From Temnothorax longispinosus (Eukaryota; Arthropoda; Insecta; Hymenoptera; Formicidae), in assembly GCF_030848805.1 (NCBI RefSeq), contig NC_092366.1:8614899-8678898 (forward strand): a DNA stretch of 64,000 nucleotides, given 5' to 3'. Each line of letters starts with the position of its first letter. Within the stretch, counting starts at the first letter, position 1. The translations under genes and the position numbers were made by a program. This document shows positions 12,515 through 23,800 of the stretch, in pieces. The notes below the pieces were generated by a model that ran no database searches, was not told the DNA's origin, and saw only the letters and a list, made by a program, of their open reading frames with translations.

Positions 12515-15500
12515 TCACAAAAAGTTAGGCGGAAGCATTCCGTCGGCGAGACGTATGGTGCCACTTCTTAGGGTATTGTTCAGAAACTCCTCCAACCGTA
12601 CTAAAGGCCCGCCACCACCTGCGACATTTCGCATACACGGATAATATTGCTCCATTAGTAGCACCAGTAATTTATAAAACTGCTTTGGATATGCACTCCA
12701 CAGCACGTTACCGGCGACCTCGAGCATATCCAGTATCAAAGTCGCGCATAAATCACAAATATCGGCTCGTGGTTCTGAAAATTAAAAATACAAATTTTTT
12801 TCGTATATGACACTTAACTTACAGTTTTGGTTATTGTAAAGATTTTCTATTCTATTGGTAAGCGCCATATTTTATTTTAATACCTTTTGTAGCATATTAC
12901 AAGATTTTATTGCATAATATTAAGATTTTTTTACTTTGTGTTTTACGTATATATTTCTTTTATATTTTTATATTTATATAATATATATTTTTTTTACCGA
13001 TATTTAAAACAACCGCCAACCATCTCCAGGCGTGTTGAAGACCATGGGGATGAGGCTTGGTGACACCCTTCTGCTGTCTTGTAACGGTGATCGATGCATA
13101 CAATCTCATCAATCCCGACATTCTTTTTAAGAATTTGTCCTGCTTCTCGACAGTACCGTCTTCAGAATATTTACAGCCAAGAGATTTATAATAATCCTCA
13201 TTGGATTGGCCTTCTTGCTGCTGCAAGAAAACTGGTACGGTGAACGGACACGCCTCGTGAAGATGCGCCAGGAATAGTTCGCCAAAGTCTGGATGCTCGT
13301 TCCAGAGAGCTACGACAATCATTGCCACAGGGAATGCCATTTCCGGCTTACTAGATACCAACGTCTCTCCTTGGCTCTGAGGATTCATGGAACATTGATT
13401 GAACATTTATTTTAAAACAAGAATAAACAGAATACATGTAATCTAATTGTAAGAGCAAAAATAATTTACTTACAATTTATATTAACTTTTACATAATTCA
13501 CATAATTTAATTTTTATTAAATAGATTTTCTTTTTGCTTCTGATTGGAAAAAAAAACAGATTGACCATGATCAACACGTGTATGTGTAATTGAAAACACC
13601 TATAATGATGAATTTTAGCAAAACATGTAGATACGTACGACTATCTTTTTCGCCAGATGATTCTTGCAAAAGATCACTCCTTGTGGATGTTGCGTTACGT
13701 TGGGAGGCAATTTTCCGATCAAAAGATTCTGCAGCCTGTCATATTTGTCTCTCAAGTGTTGCTCGCTTACGCCAGAAATTGCATTTACAGGGATATTGAT
13801 CGCCTTTTGGCACTCGAAACGGAATTTCTTTGTAGCAGCCGATTGTAGAAAGTCCTTGCAAGTTTCTCTGTAAAGCTCCAAGAATTGTTGACTTCTGACG
13901 TAAATCTGCAATGATTCCTGGTCGACGTACTCGAAGGGATCTCCTACAAATTTACAATATCACAAACGCATTAAATTAATTTACTCAGATAGAAATCTAA
14001 ATTTAGATAAACAGAAAATGAAATTACATTACATTCAATTGATTTAGCCTTCAATATATGAGTATAAACTGGGCAATATAAAATAGAATAAAATATAACA
14101 AATATATATACGTAATTAAACACTAACAAGCATTTAAAATGCATTCTATGTGCTAAATTCTAGAGATCTTAATGCACCTTTTTTGCACGCGGACTCTTTA
14201 GCCGCTTCTTCCAATGTAGGATCATATATGGCCGGTGCAACTGGTTCGTTAATCGGCGTGGCTTCTATTTCTTGATTCGTTACCGCACCGGAATTTTGGT
14301 CTTCTTTGTTTTCCACAGCACTGCTCCCGTCTGGTTGTTGAGGAGGCATGACATCATTAACTGGAACATTGTCTGTCTCTTCGACCGGCTGTATCTCGTT
14401 TGCAGCTTGTGCTTTGCGAGCCAGTTCCGCTTCGTATTGAGCGTTTATTTTTTCTACAGTTTGCAACAAATATGTTTATATGTATTCATATTCAATATAA
14501 GTTTATATTGAGGCAAAAAAATGTCTGCAAAAATATGCACAAACCTGTTTCCGCACGAAATATATTCAATACATCGTCGAAGTGATAAACCACAGCCTCG
14601 ATAATATTTACATCTGTAGCTACCAATTCTCCGTTCTAGAAAAGAGACAAAAATTCCCATTATTTATCAATTATTAAGCAAGTGTTATGTAACAAACTGC
14701 AACATGTTCTGAAAATAACTTCTAAAAATTCACAATTATCTCTTTTCAGTTAATAAATGCGACTTGACATTTAACAAAAATACCTTAAAAATTAATTTAC
14801 ATTCTTTTGCAAACAGTTTTTCTTTTCTTTTTGATAATTACTTTGAGTTTCTCGTCTAAAGCTTTGATTCGTTGGATCAAATCTCTTATCGTGGCGTCAT
14901 GTGCCATGAACATCACACTGAATGCTTGCTGGTCCTTACAGGTCTTGGATAATGCCACGAGATCGTGGTACCTGACCGTAAACTGATCCCGATGGACTAG
15001 CACGGCTTTCGTCAGTTCTTCCTTTTCTTTCATTATTCTTTGACATTCCTCCAGCTTTTGCTTTTCCTCTTGTTCTTGTTCGCGCTGTGCTTGCAATTGC
15101 TGCTCGTGTCGCTTCTTGATTTTTTCTTGCTCCGCGATTCGCTCCTCTTCAGCCTGGAGAAACGCCACCTTCTCCTCATTCAGGCGTACACGTTCACGTG
15201 CCATCAACAAGCGCGAGTTAGCCATTTGCTTTTCGATGGCGCGATCATTCTGCTTCATATGCTCAAAATGACGCTCTATTTCTTTCTGCAATACATTTGA
15301 AGAAATAACGATAGAAAGCGGCGCTAGTTAATATAGCTGTTGTGTTAATTACATATTTAATATCATCTTCAATAAAATTTCATTACAATTATATATTCGT
15401 CTCATCTCTGTAAAATCTATTCAATCGATTTTACGATCTACGCTAATAACTTAACCGAAATTCCACTTATATCAAATCTATTACTTGAACTCGCATTTTC

Positions 15501-16346
15501 ATGTCCATTCATGAATAAGATTATGTGAAAACTACGTATGCTAAATCAAACACTTAATAATGTTAATATATTTTTTAATAGCTATATCTATTATATGTAT
15601 ATATAGACACACAGGATGTCTGGTAATTACCGTGTCATCTCTCATATGTAGGTAAAGCAAGTTAAACTGAATAGAACAGTCCTTTACTGTTTTGCGAGTT
15701 CCTTAGTAATCAATGAAAAATTAATTAATTAATTAATAAAAATAAAAAAAACAGCCCAACGTCATACGACGGTTGCCGGTTGCTCCACGAGCGGCAAGGC
15801 TTTGGGAGGAGCACACGTCTATCAACAACAAATAATGCGTAACACTGGACTCTCTTGTCACTGAATCACGTGAACGTACGCTTATTCGCAAATCTTTATT
15901 AATTAATATCTTGTTAATTATTAAGGGACTTGCAAAACAAGTACAAGACTTTTCCATTCAGTTTAATCCACTTTACCTGCTCACTAAGTGGCACGGTAAC
16001 CAGACACTCTGTATATATAAATGACTTTATGATAATCAAAATTAAATACCCAGACTTCTTCTTTCCTCTGCAACTCGCTCTCCAGCAGAATCTTATTGAT
16101 CGAGAAACAAATACCATTTGGAGTGGAAACCATGTTGTGCTTGGGAGTGGTAACAATTCTCTGCAGACTTTTAATGTTACAAGAATTTTGATCGTTCTCA
16201 GTATTATTCGCCTTGTCAGAATCTTCATCGTACAACGCCGATTGGGGCCCGATCGTAATGCGATCCACCTTCGTGGTTGCTGATATACGCGACGCCTTCT
16301 CTAATACGGATACCTTGAGACGATCAAAGTCTGATGTGATGTCCAT
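12515..16346 (-). CDS. GLE1: mRNA export factor GLE1, seven coding exons
   Basis: Coding exons on the minus strand are 16346-16050, 15285-14842, 14635-14545, 14453-14178, 13943-13639, 13376-12998 and 12774-12515. They sum to 2052 nt (683 aa) and every junction agrees in phase; human GLE1 is about 700 aa. GLE1 binds the DEAD-box helicase DDX19/Dbp5 with inositol hexakisphosphate at the cytoplasmic face of the nuclear pore and drives mRNP remodelling. Residues 100-240 form the long charged coiled coil (RLNEEKVAFLQAEEERIAEQ). Residues about 290-360 are Pro/Gln-rich linker. The C-terminal GLE1 domain has the diagnostic AFPVAMIVVALW, FGELFLAHLHEACPFTVP, HAWRWLA and LEVAGN segments. The ATG at 16346 lies just inside an exon beginning after an acceptor (CAG) at 16356, so an upstream non-coding exon is expected. 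The donor of exon 4 (GTGCAT) is weak. Confidence 0.95.
15286..16049 (-). other. First coding intron of GLE1
   Basis: A 764-bp AT-rich intron. The donor is TGG|GTATTT at 16050 and the acceptor TTGCAG precedes 15285. I see no nested gene. Confidence 0.7.
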
Positions 16347-16593
16347 GTTGCTCGCCTGTAAAATCACAGTCGCGTACTTGACTCCAAAACCACTCAAGAA
16401 TCAGGATTAAAGTTTTTGATTTCTTATCAGAGACTTAGAATTATCAACTCGTTATTGGGTGAAACTTCTGGCGAACAGACCGAGTATCAAGAATGCAGAT
16501 GTACGGATGCAAGTGAAGACTTTGTATTGTTATTAACTCAAATTTATCGTAACGAGACCTTGATTCGAAGCTCGTTCGACAATATAACACTAA

Positions 16594-16682
16594 CGCTGTG
16601 TTCCAGAATTCACTGCCAACGCTGAAAACGTAACGTATACTATAGATTTTCAACGCTTGGCAGTCAATTCTGGAACACAGCC
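16594..16682. mobile_element. Harbinger-like MITE, copy 2, with TAA duplication
   Basis: An 89-bp near-palindrome (CGCTGTGTTCCAGAATTCAC to its complement) is flanked by TAA at 16591-16593 and 16683-16685. A 3-bp TWA duplication is typical of PIF/Harbinger. It lies just upstream of GLE1, within or next to its 5' region. Confidence 0.8.
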
Positions 16683-16689
16683 TAAAACA

Positions 16690-17848
16690 TACTAACATTA
16701 GTACACTACACGCTATTCTCCACCAATTTTGATAAAACTTGCAGGAGTTGTAGAAGATACTATGTAACGAATACCTGTAAAGCCGTTTTTCTGAATGGGC
16801 CCTCCAAAAGCAATGGCCTCCAAAAGTTTGTCCCAATTTCCGCACACATACAATATACAATATTTATCTTATCAGTCCAGGATGCGTATGCCAGTGTATG
16901 CATACACTCAACTCACCCTGTCGGTTTCTGCCTTTCTCCTGTCCAAACGAAACGACATGATTCTGTTCTGCGGGCGCGTAGCGGCAAACCACCCTTAATC
17001 TAACCTGATCCTTGCTCCGGTGCCTCTAGATCAGAGCACAGGCGTTTGAGGCGTTCACTACTCTGCACTACTCCAATTGCGATCGACGTCGACGCGACGC
17101 CGGGATCATCGTCCTCTCGTCGCGCCACTCGTCACGTTGATCGAGCGCGTCATTATCGGCACCGCGACACTAATAATAATTTATTCACGCAATAACCAAC
17201 GTGTCCGGTCCGGACGACGGAAAAACGACGCTTCAAGCTTCAAGCTTCAACAACACGCTGAGCTAAGGGAGGATTCACATCGTGCTCTATGCAGCCCTAT
17301 GCACAATGCACGACGTCTAATTAAAATAGATCTTGAAACAGTTGAAACTTGAAATCATGATCGATAGATCTTGAATGGATCGACAAACGGACTTGTCTGC
17401 TAGAAACGAAGAAGAATAACATATAACGAAACAGAATTTACATTCAATAATTAGAGCTTTTGACATTGTAATACCTACTTGCAGTTTTAACTTGCAGTGT
17501 TACTTTGTCAGTATATCAATTTTTCACAGAAGTCTTGGACTTGAAATTCTTGAAATTACTGAAATCGTAAGTTTCGTAAATTTTTCTAATACAACAGTAC
17601 ATTTATTTTATTTTATTATTAGTGTTATAATTTCTCGGTAATCTGGGAAAGATTGATTAATTCTAGGGAAGATATTTATCTAATGTCAGTAAAGTAGTTC
17701 GTACTTTATCGATTGACGTTAATTTCTTAACAAAAAACATAATTCGCGACTGTTCGCGACAGGGCAACGATCAGCAATGGCGGCCGGTGAGTTTCGCGTA
17801 TGTTTAACGTCAAAACGTTAAGGTATGCGGTGATCCCGGCGTGCAAAT
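16690..17848. promoter_or_regulatory. Divergent promoter interval of GLE1 and PIG-X
   Basis: The two genes point away from each other across about 1.5 kb. A CpG-enriched patch lies at 17060-17240. A short ATG frame at 17777 (ATGGCGGCCGGTGAG) ends after 15 codons at a stop and does not join PIG-X; it may be a leader ORF. The start sites themselves were not located. Confidence 0.4.
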
Positions 17849-20300
17849 ATGACAACGCACGTCATCCGCGAAGCGAATCTTTCGCGAATTGTCGTCGCGT
17901 TGCTCCTGTGCACGCGATGCGTGCAGATTTGTGCGGGAATCGGGGCCGAGGTCGATCTCAACGTGGAAGGAAGTGGGTTTCATAGGTTAGAAATGTCGAT
18001 TGTTGTGTAAACAACAAGTGGTCCACGTACGGTTCTGAAAACATCTCTCTTCCTTTTGCAGAACGTTGATCTATCGCATACACTTCGAGAATCTTACACA
18101 GGATGGCTGTCGAGTTGCCATTTACATGGAATTACCGTCGGCGTTGTACGTCAATACGGACGAAATAGCAGAAATGAGAAGACGAGGAACGGTATAGCCT
18201 TTAATTGTTAATTAATTAATGTGGCTCAGAGAAAATAACATAATCTTAAAATAAATCTTAAAATCTTACAAATTTATTGTATTTCTACATTTTATACATC
18301 CAAAATTGCTGCATTAGTCAATTCGTAAAATGAACTTTATTATATCCAGTATAAAATTAAATAACGTTACTAATTATTTTCTAATTACTGCACATCTTGA
18401 AGCTATCTATCATTTACATTGATTCGATATTCTGTATTTGTACATCTTAACGTTTAACAATATTCAAGTAATTTATATAGAAAATAAGAACTACATTTAT
18501 CTAAAAAAGATCTACTTGATGTCAATAATATATATCTATCATTGTATCTATATTATAGCGAATTCGGGCGCTTGCACTAGTGCACACTGAGTGCGCACTA
18601 AGGCTTGTTTATAATCTATTCTTATATTTAAAGTCGCTTAAATACACGTTTAAAGATTTTTTGGCCAATAAAATAATCTGTAATATCTATATGGATAATG
18701 TACAAATCATTTTATAGACTAAGAAGTATTTAAGATGATTTATAAATATAATAATTGATTAAGAACGAGCCTTAGCGCGCACTCAGTGTGCACTAGTGCA
18801 AGCGCCCGAATTCGCTATTAGATTAGATCTATATACTTTATTATACACATAATATAGATACAGTAGACCTTCATATGATACAGAGGATGTGTTCCTGTGC
18901 TATATGAATCTATGTTATACGAGTCACATAGATTATACATATATGGATTATGTATGCATACGGAAATACATATATATTTATAAAAGATGTAACTCTCTAA
19001 ATCTCATAAAGTGGTTTGCCACTAATATATTGGACTGATTGCGATAGTCACTCCAAACGAGAGGGTTGTCATTCCAATTTAAGTAAATGCAGGCACTCGT
19101 AAGATAGGAGTGAATTTTTCACTCAAATTTTTAGAGCGGCTATTCTATTGAAGTGATACGATCTCTCTCTAAATCACGATTTACTAAAGATTGAATGATA
19201 AATGACTGATAAACTCTAACAGATTGACTGATAAATGTCTAATAAACTCTAATAGATTGACTGATAAATAACTGATAAACTCTAATAGAGTGAAATTTTT
19301 GACTTAAATTTGTAGGGTAACATAGGCTGCGTTTCGATATTCACTATATCAGTACTGAAAATCTGTAGTTTACGTCATGTAAACTGTAGATTTTCAGTAC
19401 TGGCAGTGAATATCGAAACGCAGCCATATAATTCACTCCTATGGACACTGATCTGCTGCGCTCGAAAAGAGTGCCTTTTCACTCAAATGGAGTGAGATTT
19501 CGCTTCAGCTTATAGAGCACAATTTTACTCTTATTGTTAGAGTGACGAATCACTCGAAGTGGCTCAATTTTCACTTTTCGTTACACTTGTATTTTACTCA
19601 TTTGGAGTGATATTTTACTCTTCGACTTTTAGAGAGAAGAGTTTATTACAAAAAATGAAAAATGAATATTATAAAGATGTAACAGTAAAATATTCCTTAG
19701 GTATTTTACTTTAAAACAAACAAATATTAAAATTTTTCTGTCAAACATTTTTACGAATTTGTGTTATATGGGGATCTACTGTATATTACTACTTTAGAGA
19801 TGATTATTCATCCAATTAGTTAATGTTAATTGTTAATATTGCAGAATATGGTATGTTCCGTTGGTGAGACCGACGTCGAGTTATTTGCAGAGAAGGCTGG
19901 TCGGCAGAATGTGACGACTTGCGCATCCATAAGCTCGTCGTTCTCCAGTTTAACAATTCCTGTTCACCAACGATACCGATATGCGCACGAGACCGGCGGT
20001 TACATCAACGTGACTTTGCCGGAGCCGAAACTGCTGCTGGGATGCCGGGAGAGGGTCAGAGACCACCGAGTGTCCAAGATAGACTTGTGTGAACCGTGCG
20101 TCAGCCTAATGATCAAATGGCGTGAAATTCCATACCGTATGTCGCAGAATCGCGAGTACGTTTGGCCGATACCGGTCGGTGACTTGTCTCTATCGCTCTT
20201 TGTCACTTGCGCCACGTTACTGACGACTATTATCGGCGCGATATTCATCGGCCACGCCATTTGGAGCAACGCGGGCCAAAGTCATCCAAAAGAAGACTGA
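17849..20300 (+). CDS. PIGX: PIG-X, GPI mannosyltransferase I subunit, three coding exons
   Basis: Exons 17849-17985, 18062-18191 and 19845-20300 join in phase (723 nt, 240 aa); the human protein is about 258 aa. PIG-X is an ER membrane protein that stabilises the catalytic subunit PIG-M, which adds the first mannose to the GPI anchor. The start gives a signal-peptide-like N-terminus (LSRIVVALLLCTRC). The body has the family landmarks GSGFHR, CRVAIYMELPSALYVNTDE, LTIPVHQRYRYAHETGGY and PEPKLLLGC. A transmembrane helix follows near the end (LFVTCATLLTTIIGAIFIGH), then a short polar tail. An AATAAA lies at 20346. The second intron (18192-19844) has collected two MITEs and a 33-bp repeat. Confidence 0.92.
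18556..18817. mobile_element. Harbinger-like MITE in PIG-X intron 2
   Basis: The 262-bp element starts TAGCGAATTCGGGCGCTTGC and ends with the exact complement. The inverted ends extend about 50 bp (through AGTGCGC and CTAAGGCT). TTA flanks both sides, a possible 3-bp duplication. The interior is AT-rich and non-coding. Confidence 0.85.
19190..19288. repeat. 33-bp tandem repeat, three units
   Basis: Three units of the type GATTGACTGATAAATGNCTR plus ATAAACTCTAAYA follow one another inside PIG-X intron 2. Confidence 0.85.
19325..19425. mobile_element. Harbinger-like MITE, copy 3
   Basis: A 101-bp near-perfect hairpin begins GGCTGCGTTTCGATATTCAC and ends with its complement, flanked on both sides by ATA. 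The outer motif (GGCTGYGTTYC...ATTCACT) matches copies 1 and 2 while the inner part is different. Confidence 0.8.
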
Positions 20301-20872
20301 GATTTAAATATACAGGCAGTTTTGTACGATTATCAAATTTTTATTAATAAATATCTTACAATTAGACAGATTTGATATCAATTCTTCTTGTACGAGGCGT
20401 ACGATTAAGAAGACACCTAAGACACGTTAAGCAGTTTTTCTATTTAAATAAGACAAAACGTTTTTTATTACATAAAATGCGAATTTATTTATATTAAACT
20501 AAATTCTAAGCTCTTTAACGCGAATTGCGATATTTCCGCGACCGCAGAATCGAGAAGTAAAATTATAAGATGGGATTGATTTCTCCGCTGGTATTGTCGA
20601 GGGTAAATTAAAAAGAAATGGATTTCGGTACGTCCTATATATCATTCGGCTTGAATTTTATACATTTTCGAGCGATATTTACACGCAATTTCTAGTCCAA
20701 GCGTTTTAATACGTATTTTGTATACGCTTTCGAGATAATATTAATATTCTAAGTCATTCAGAAGTTACCACGCAAGTCACACATCCACACAGATAAACAC
20801 ATAATTCGAAAAATAAAATATAAAAAAAGGAAACAAATAATATCGCGCAACATTTCTCTATTTTTTTTATTG
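20301..20872. other. Convergent 3' interval between PIG-X and SLC17
   Basis: Holds the 3' UTRs of both genes. No ORF or repeat of note. Confidence 0.6.
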
Positions 20873-23800
20873 TCATGGAGTTCTCTCAACGTCTTTTTCC
20901 TGTATTGTCGCGATGGTTACCGGTGCCATCGATATTTTCCGCACGACGCTATCCCGCTTGTTTCCAACTTGATCATTCCACTTTTGTACCTTGCTGGTGC
21001 CGAGTAGAATGAAGACTAGATTGCCCACAGTGTATATTCCAGCCGATAGGAAGAACACGCTTCGCCATTGCAATATATTGGTCTAAAAATCCGAAGAGAG
21101 AAATGATGAAACAATCGAATTCATGGCAACAAAGGATGCAAATAATTATCTCATAATTGTAAGAGCGGAAACGCAAATGTGGAGTGTTACGAACTGCATC
21201 TTGGACGATCACCCCGGCGATCAGCGGCGCGAGGATGCCGCATACAGACGCGACGGTATTCGTGAATCCCATGAGCGGGCCGGCGAAGTTCGGGCTGAGG
21301 TCCATGTGATTGATGTTGTGACCGCAGAAAGCGGCGATATTGCAGGATACGGCAATGACGAGAATGCCCACGGCCAATTCCGGCTGGTCCTGCCTCACGT
21401 AACCCAGCCCAACTAGCGCGGCCGCCGGTATCCAGTGTCCGATTGTATTGCAAATCTTCCGGGACATTTCCGTCGTCACGATGTTCCGCCTGATGCACAG
21501 ATCGGATATGTTGCTGATCGGAAAGCCGACGATCCATGCCGATAGATAGGGCAACGCCGTCATCATACCGTTCTGCAATCAAAAAGGAATAGTAGTTTAT
21601 TTATTAGTTGATAGTATTTGTTGCTTTAATAGAAATTTAATTTGATATTACTATAAAATGGTTATATTTTATATTGATTAAAATATAAACTAATTTACTT
21701 ATATTTTTTATTTTAAAGTGATATCTTACTTATGTCCATTTGTATCAATGCAAATTAACTTTAATCTTATTGTCAGTTTAACTTACTTTTTATCTTTTTC
21801 CAGTTCTAAGAATTAGAAGAAGATAAAAAGTAAGTTAAGCCGAGATTAAAGTTAATCCACATTGGTAGAAATAAACATTAACATTGAAACGCTCGTATTA
21901 ATAAGGATTAAGAATCAAGCTTGCATTTAAATTTCAACATTTCATTGATTTGTTTTCGGCCGTCATTGACTGGTTCATTGACAATATGACATTGGAGTGA
22001 TCTAATGTTCACGTTGTCCATGATGATTCAGAGACTCGAATCGATCTAAGCTTTACGTAGCATATTAATCATGACCTCAACGACATACGCATCGAATTAT
22101 TAATTAATATTCCAAACACGGCGCGCACAATTTTCGAAGTCGAAACACGTGTGCGATTTAATTCGAAGGCGACTTCCAATGTTTACCAAATCTCGTAAAA
22201 GCGTAATAACGGAAAGAAAAATAAAGGTTTAAATTCTACTCGAAGTTATTTACGGGATTATTCGAAAGACTTACCTTCGTGATATCGAAACGCATGATCG
22301 AAGTCATGTAGGATGGAATTTCCGTCAGCAGCATCCAGAATCCCCAGGATTGCGCGCACTGCACTATGAGTAGTGCCCAGACCGGCAAGCTTCCCAGTAT
22401 GGGTTTCCACGGAGTGGAGGGTCTCTGAAAATAGAGAGAGCAACGTGTGGGAGATGCTAAAAAGCTTGCAACTATAGGACTTCTTCATCTACAATATTTT
22501 ACTTATTTAATCATAATATAAATGTATATCAAATTTAAAATTAAGTTTGGTTTTTTAATTTACTTTCATATTCGAAGTGATAACTTAATCGGCGTGATTT
22601 TTCTTGCTTTTTTTCTTTCTTCCAATGCAATACGTTGAAGAGATGCGTTACCTCGGTGACCTCAGTTAATCCCAGACTCGTCTCGATGTATTCCTTCTCG
22701 TCGAGTGGTATGCGAGGATGTTCGGAGGGTGAATCCTGCCCGAACAGGTAGAAACAGATTCCGCAGAGGACGCCGAGGCTTCCCCAGACATAAAAGCAGC
22801 TAGGCCAGCCGATGGACGATGCCGCGAGGAAGCCGGTACTCAGCAAACATACCACGTTGCCAATCCAGCCGCCGGAATAAACGAACGTTGCTGGAGAAAA
22901 ATGCGAATTGTACGTGTGTCGCAACCACGATTTTTCTGTGCCAAAATTTGACACGATTAACATTAGTTTAATTGTTAAAAATATATATATTATCTCTTTT
23001 TTCAATTTTAAATAATTTTTAATTATATTTATTATAGTTTAATTTTGTTCGAAAGGCAGAAAATTTCAAAGACTGCTTTAGCGATGAAAAAGAAATCAGA
23101 GGAGATTCGAGAAGCTTGGATAACAGGAAATTATAGGAATTTCTTTATTGTGGGATTTTAAATCGTAAAAAGCTTTTCGCTTAACAATTTTGACGTGCTT
23201 AATCAATTCAGCATCGTCGGACGGCGATAAGAATTTGTCTGCGATATGTGTCAAACGTGACCTGCTAATTAAATTACATTTCTGCGATGCATCATCAAGC
23301 AACAGTGTATGTGTAGCCAATTTGCATTTCAACCTGATTCAAAAGAAAGAACATAAACCAGATTGAAATTGGAAATATTGAAATTGGAAAAACGAAAAAC
23401 TAAAAGTTGCAACGTTTCTCAACACAGTGAAATGAAACAAACAAAATCACTGACTTCATAATGTCAGCATTTGAGCAACTCCGAATATGCAGAGATGCTG
23501 GAATTATTTTGGAATTTTTACTTAAATGAGTATGGGAATCATCAATCACTTATAAGCAGTCAAATGCGAAAACTATGTTCTCTTAACACGTTTAGAATAT
23601 ACTTTTTCACTTAATTGCAGCAGTGAAAGTATTTACTCCATATGTTCAACTAAAAGTAAACTAAATGTACACTCACAAAGTCTACCACGTTCTTCTGGCG
23701 GCGACCATCTGGACAGCAGGGTGTGCAGACACGGTAGTACAGCACCTTGGATGAGGCCGCATATCGCCCTCCCGGCGATCACCGTCTGCCAGCCGCCGTA

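Noticed and set aside
22541..23005. 154-codon continuous ORF as a separate gene
   Set aside because: Its useful part is exon 4 of the SLC17 gene (22890-22652); the rest is intron read-through.
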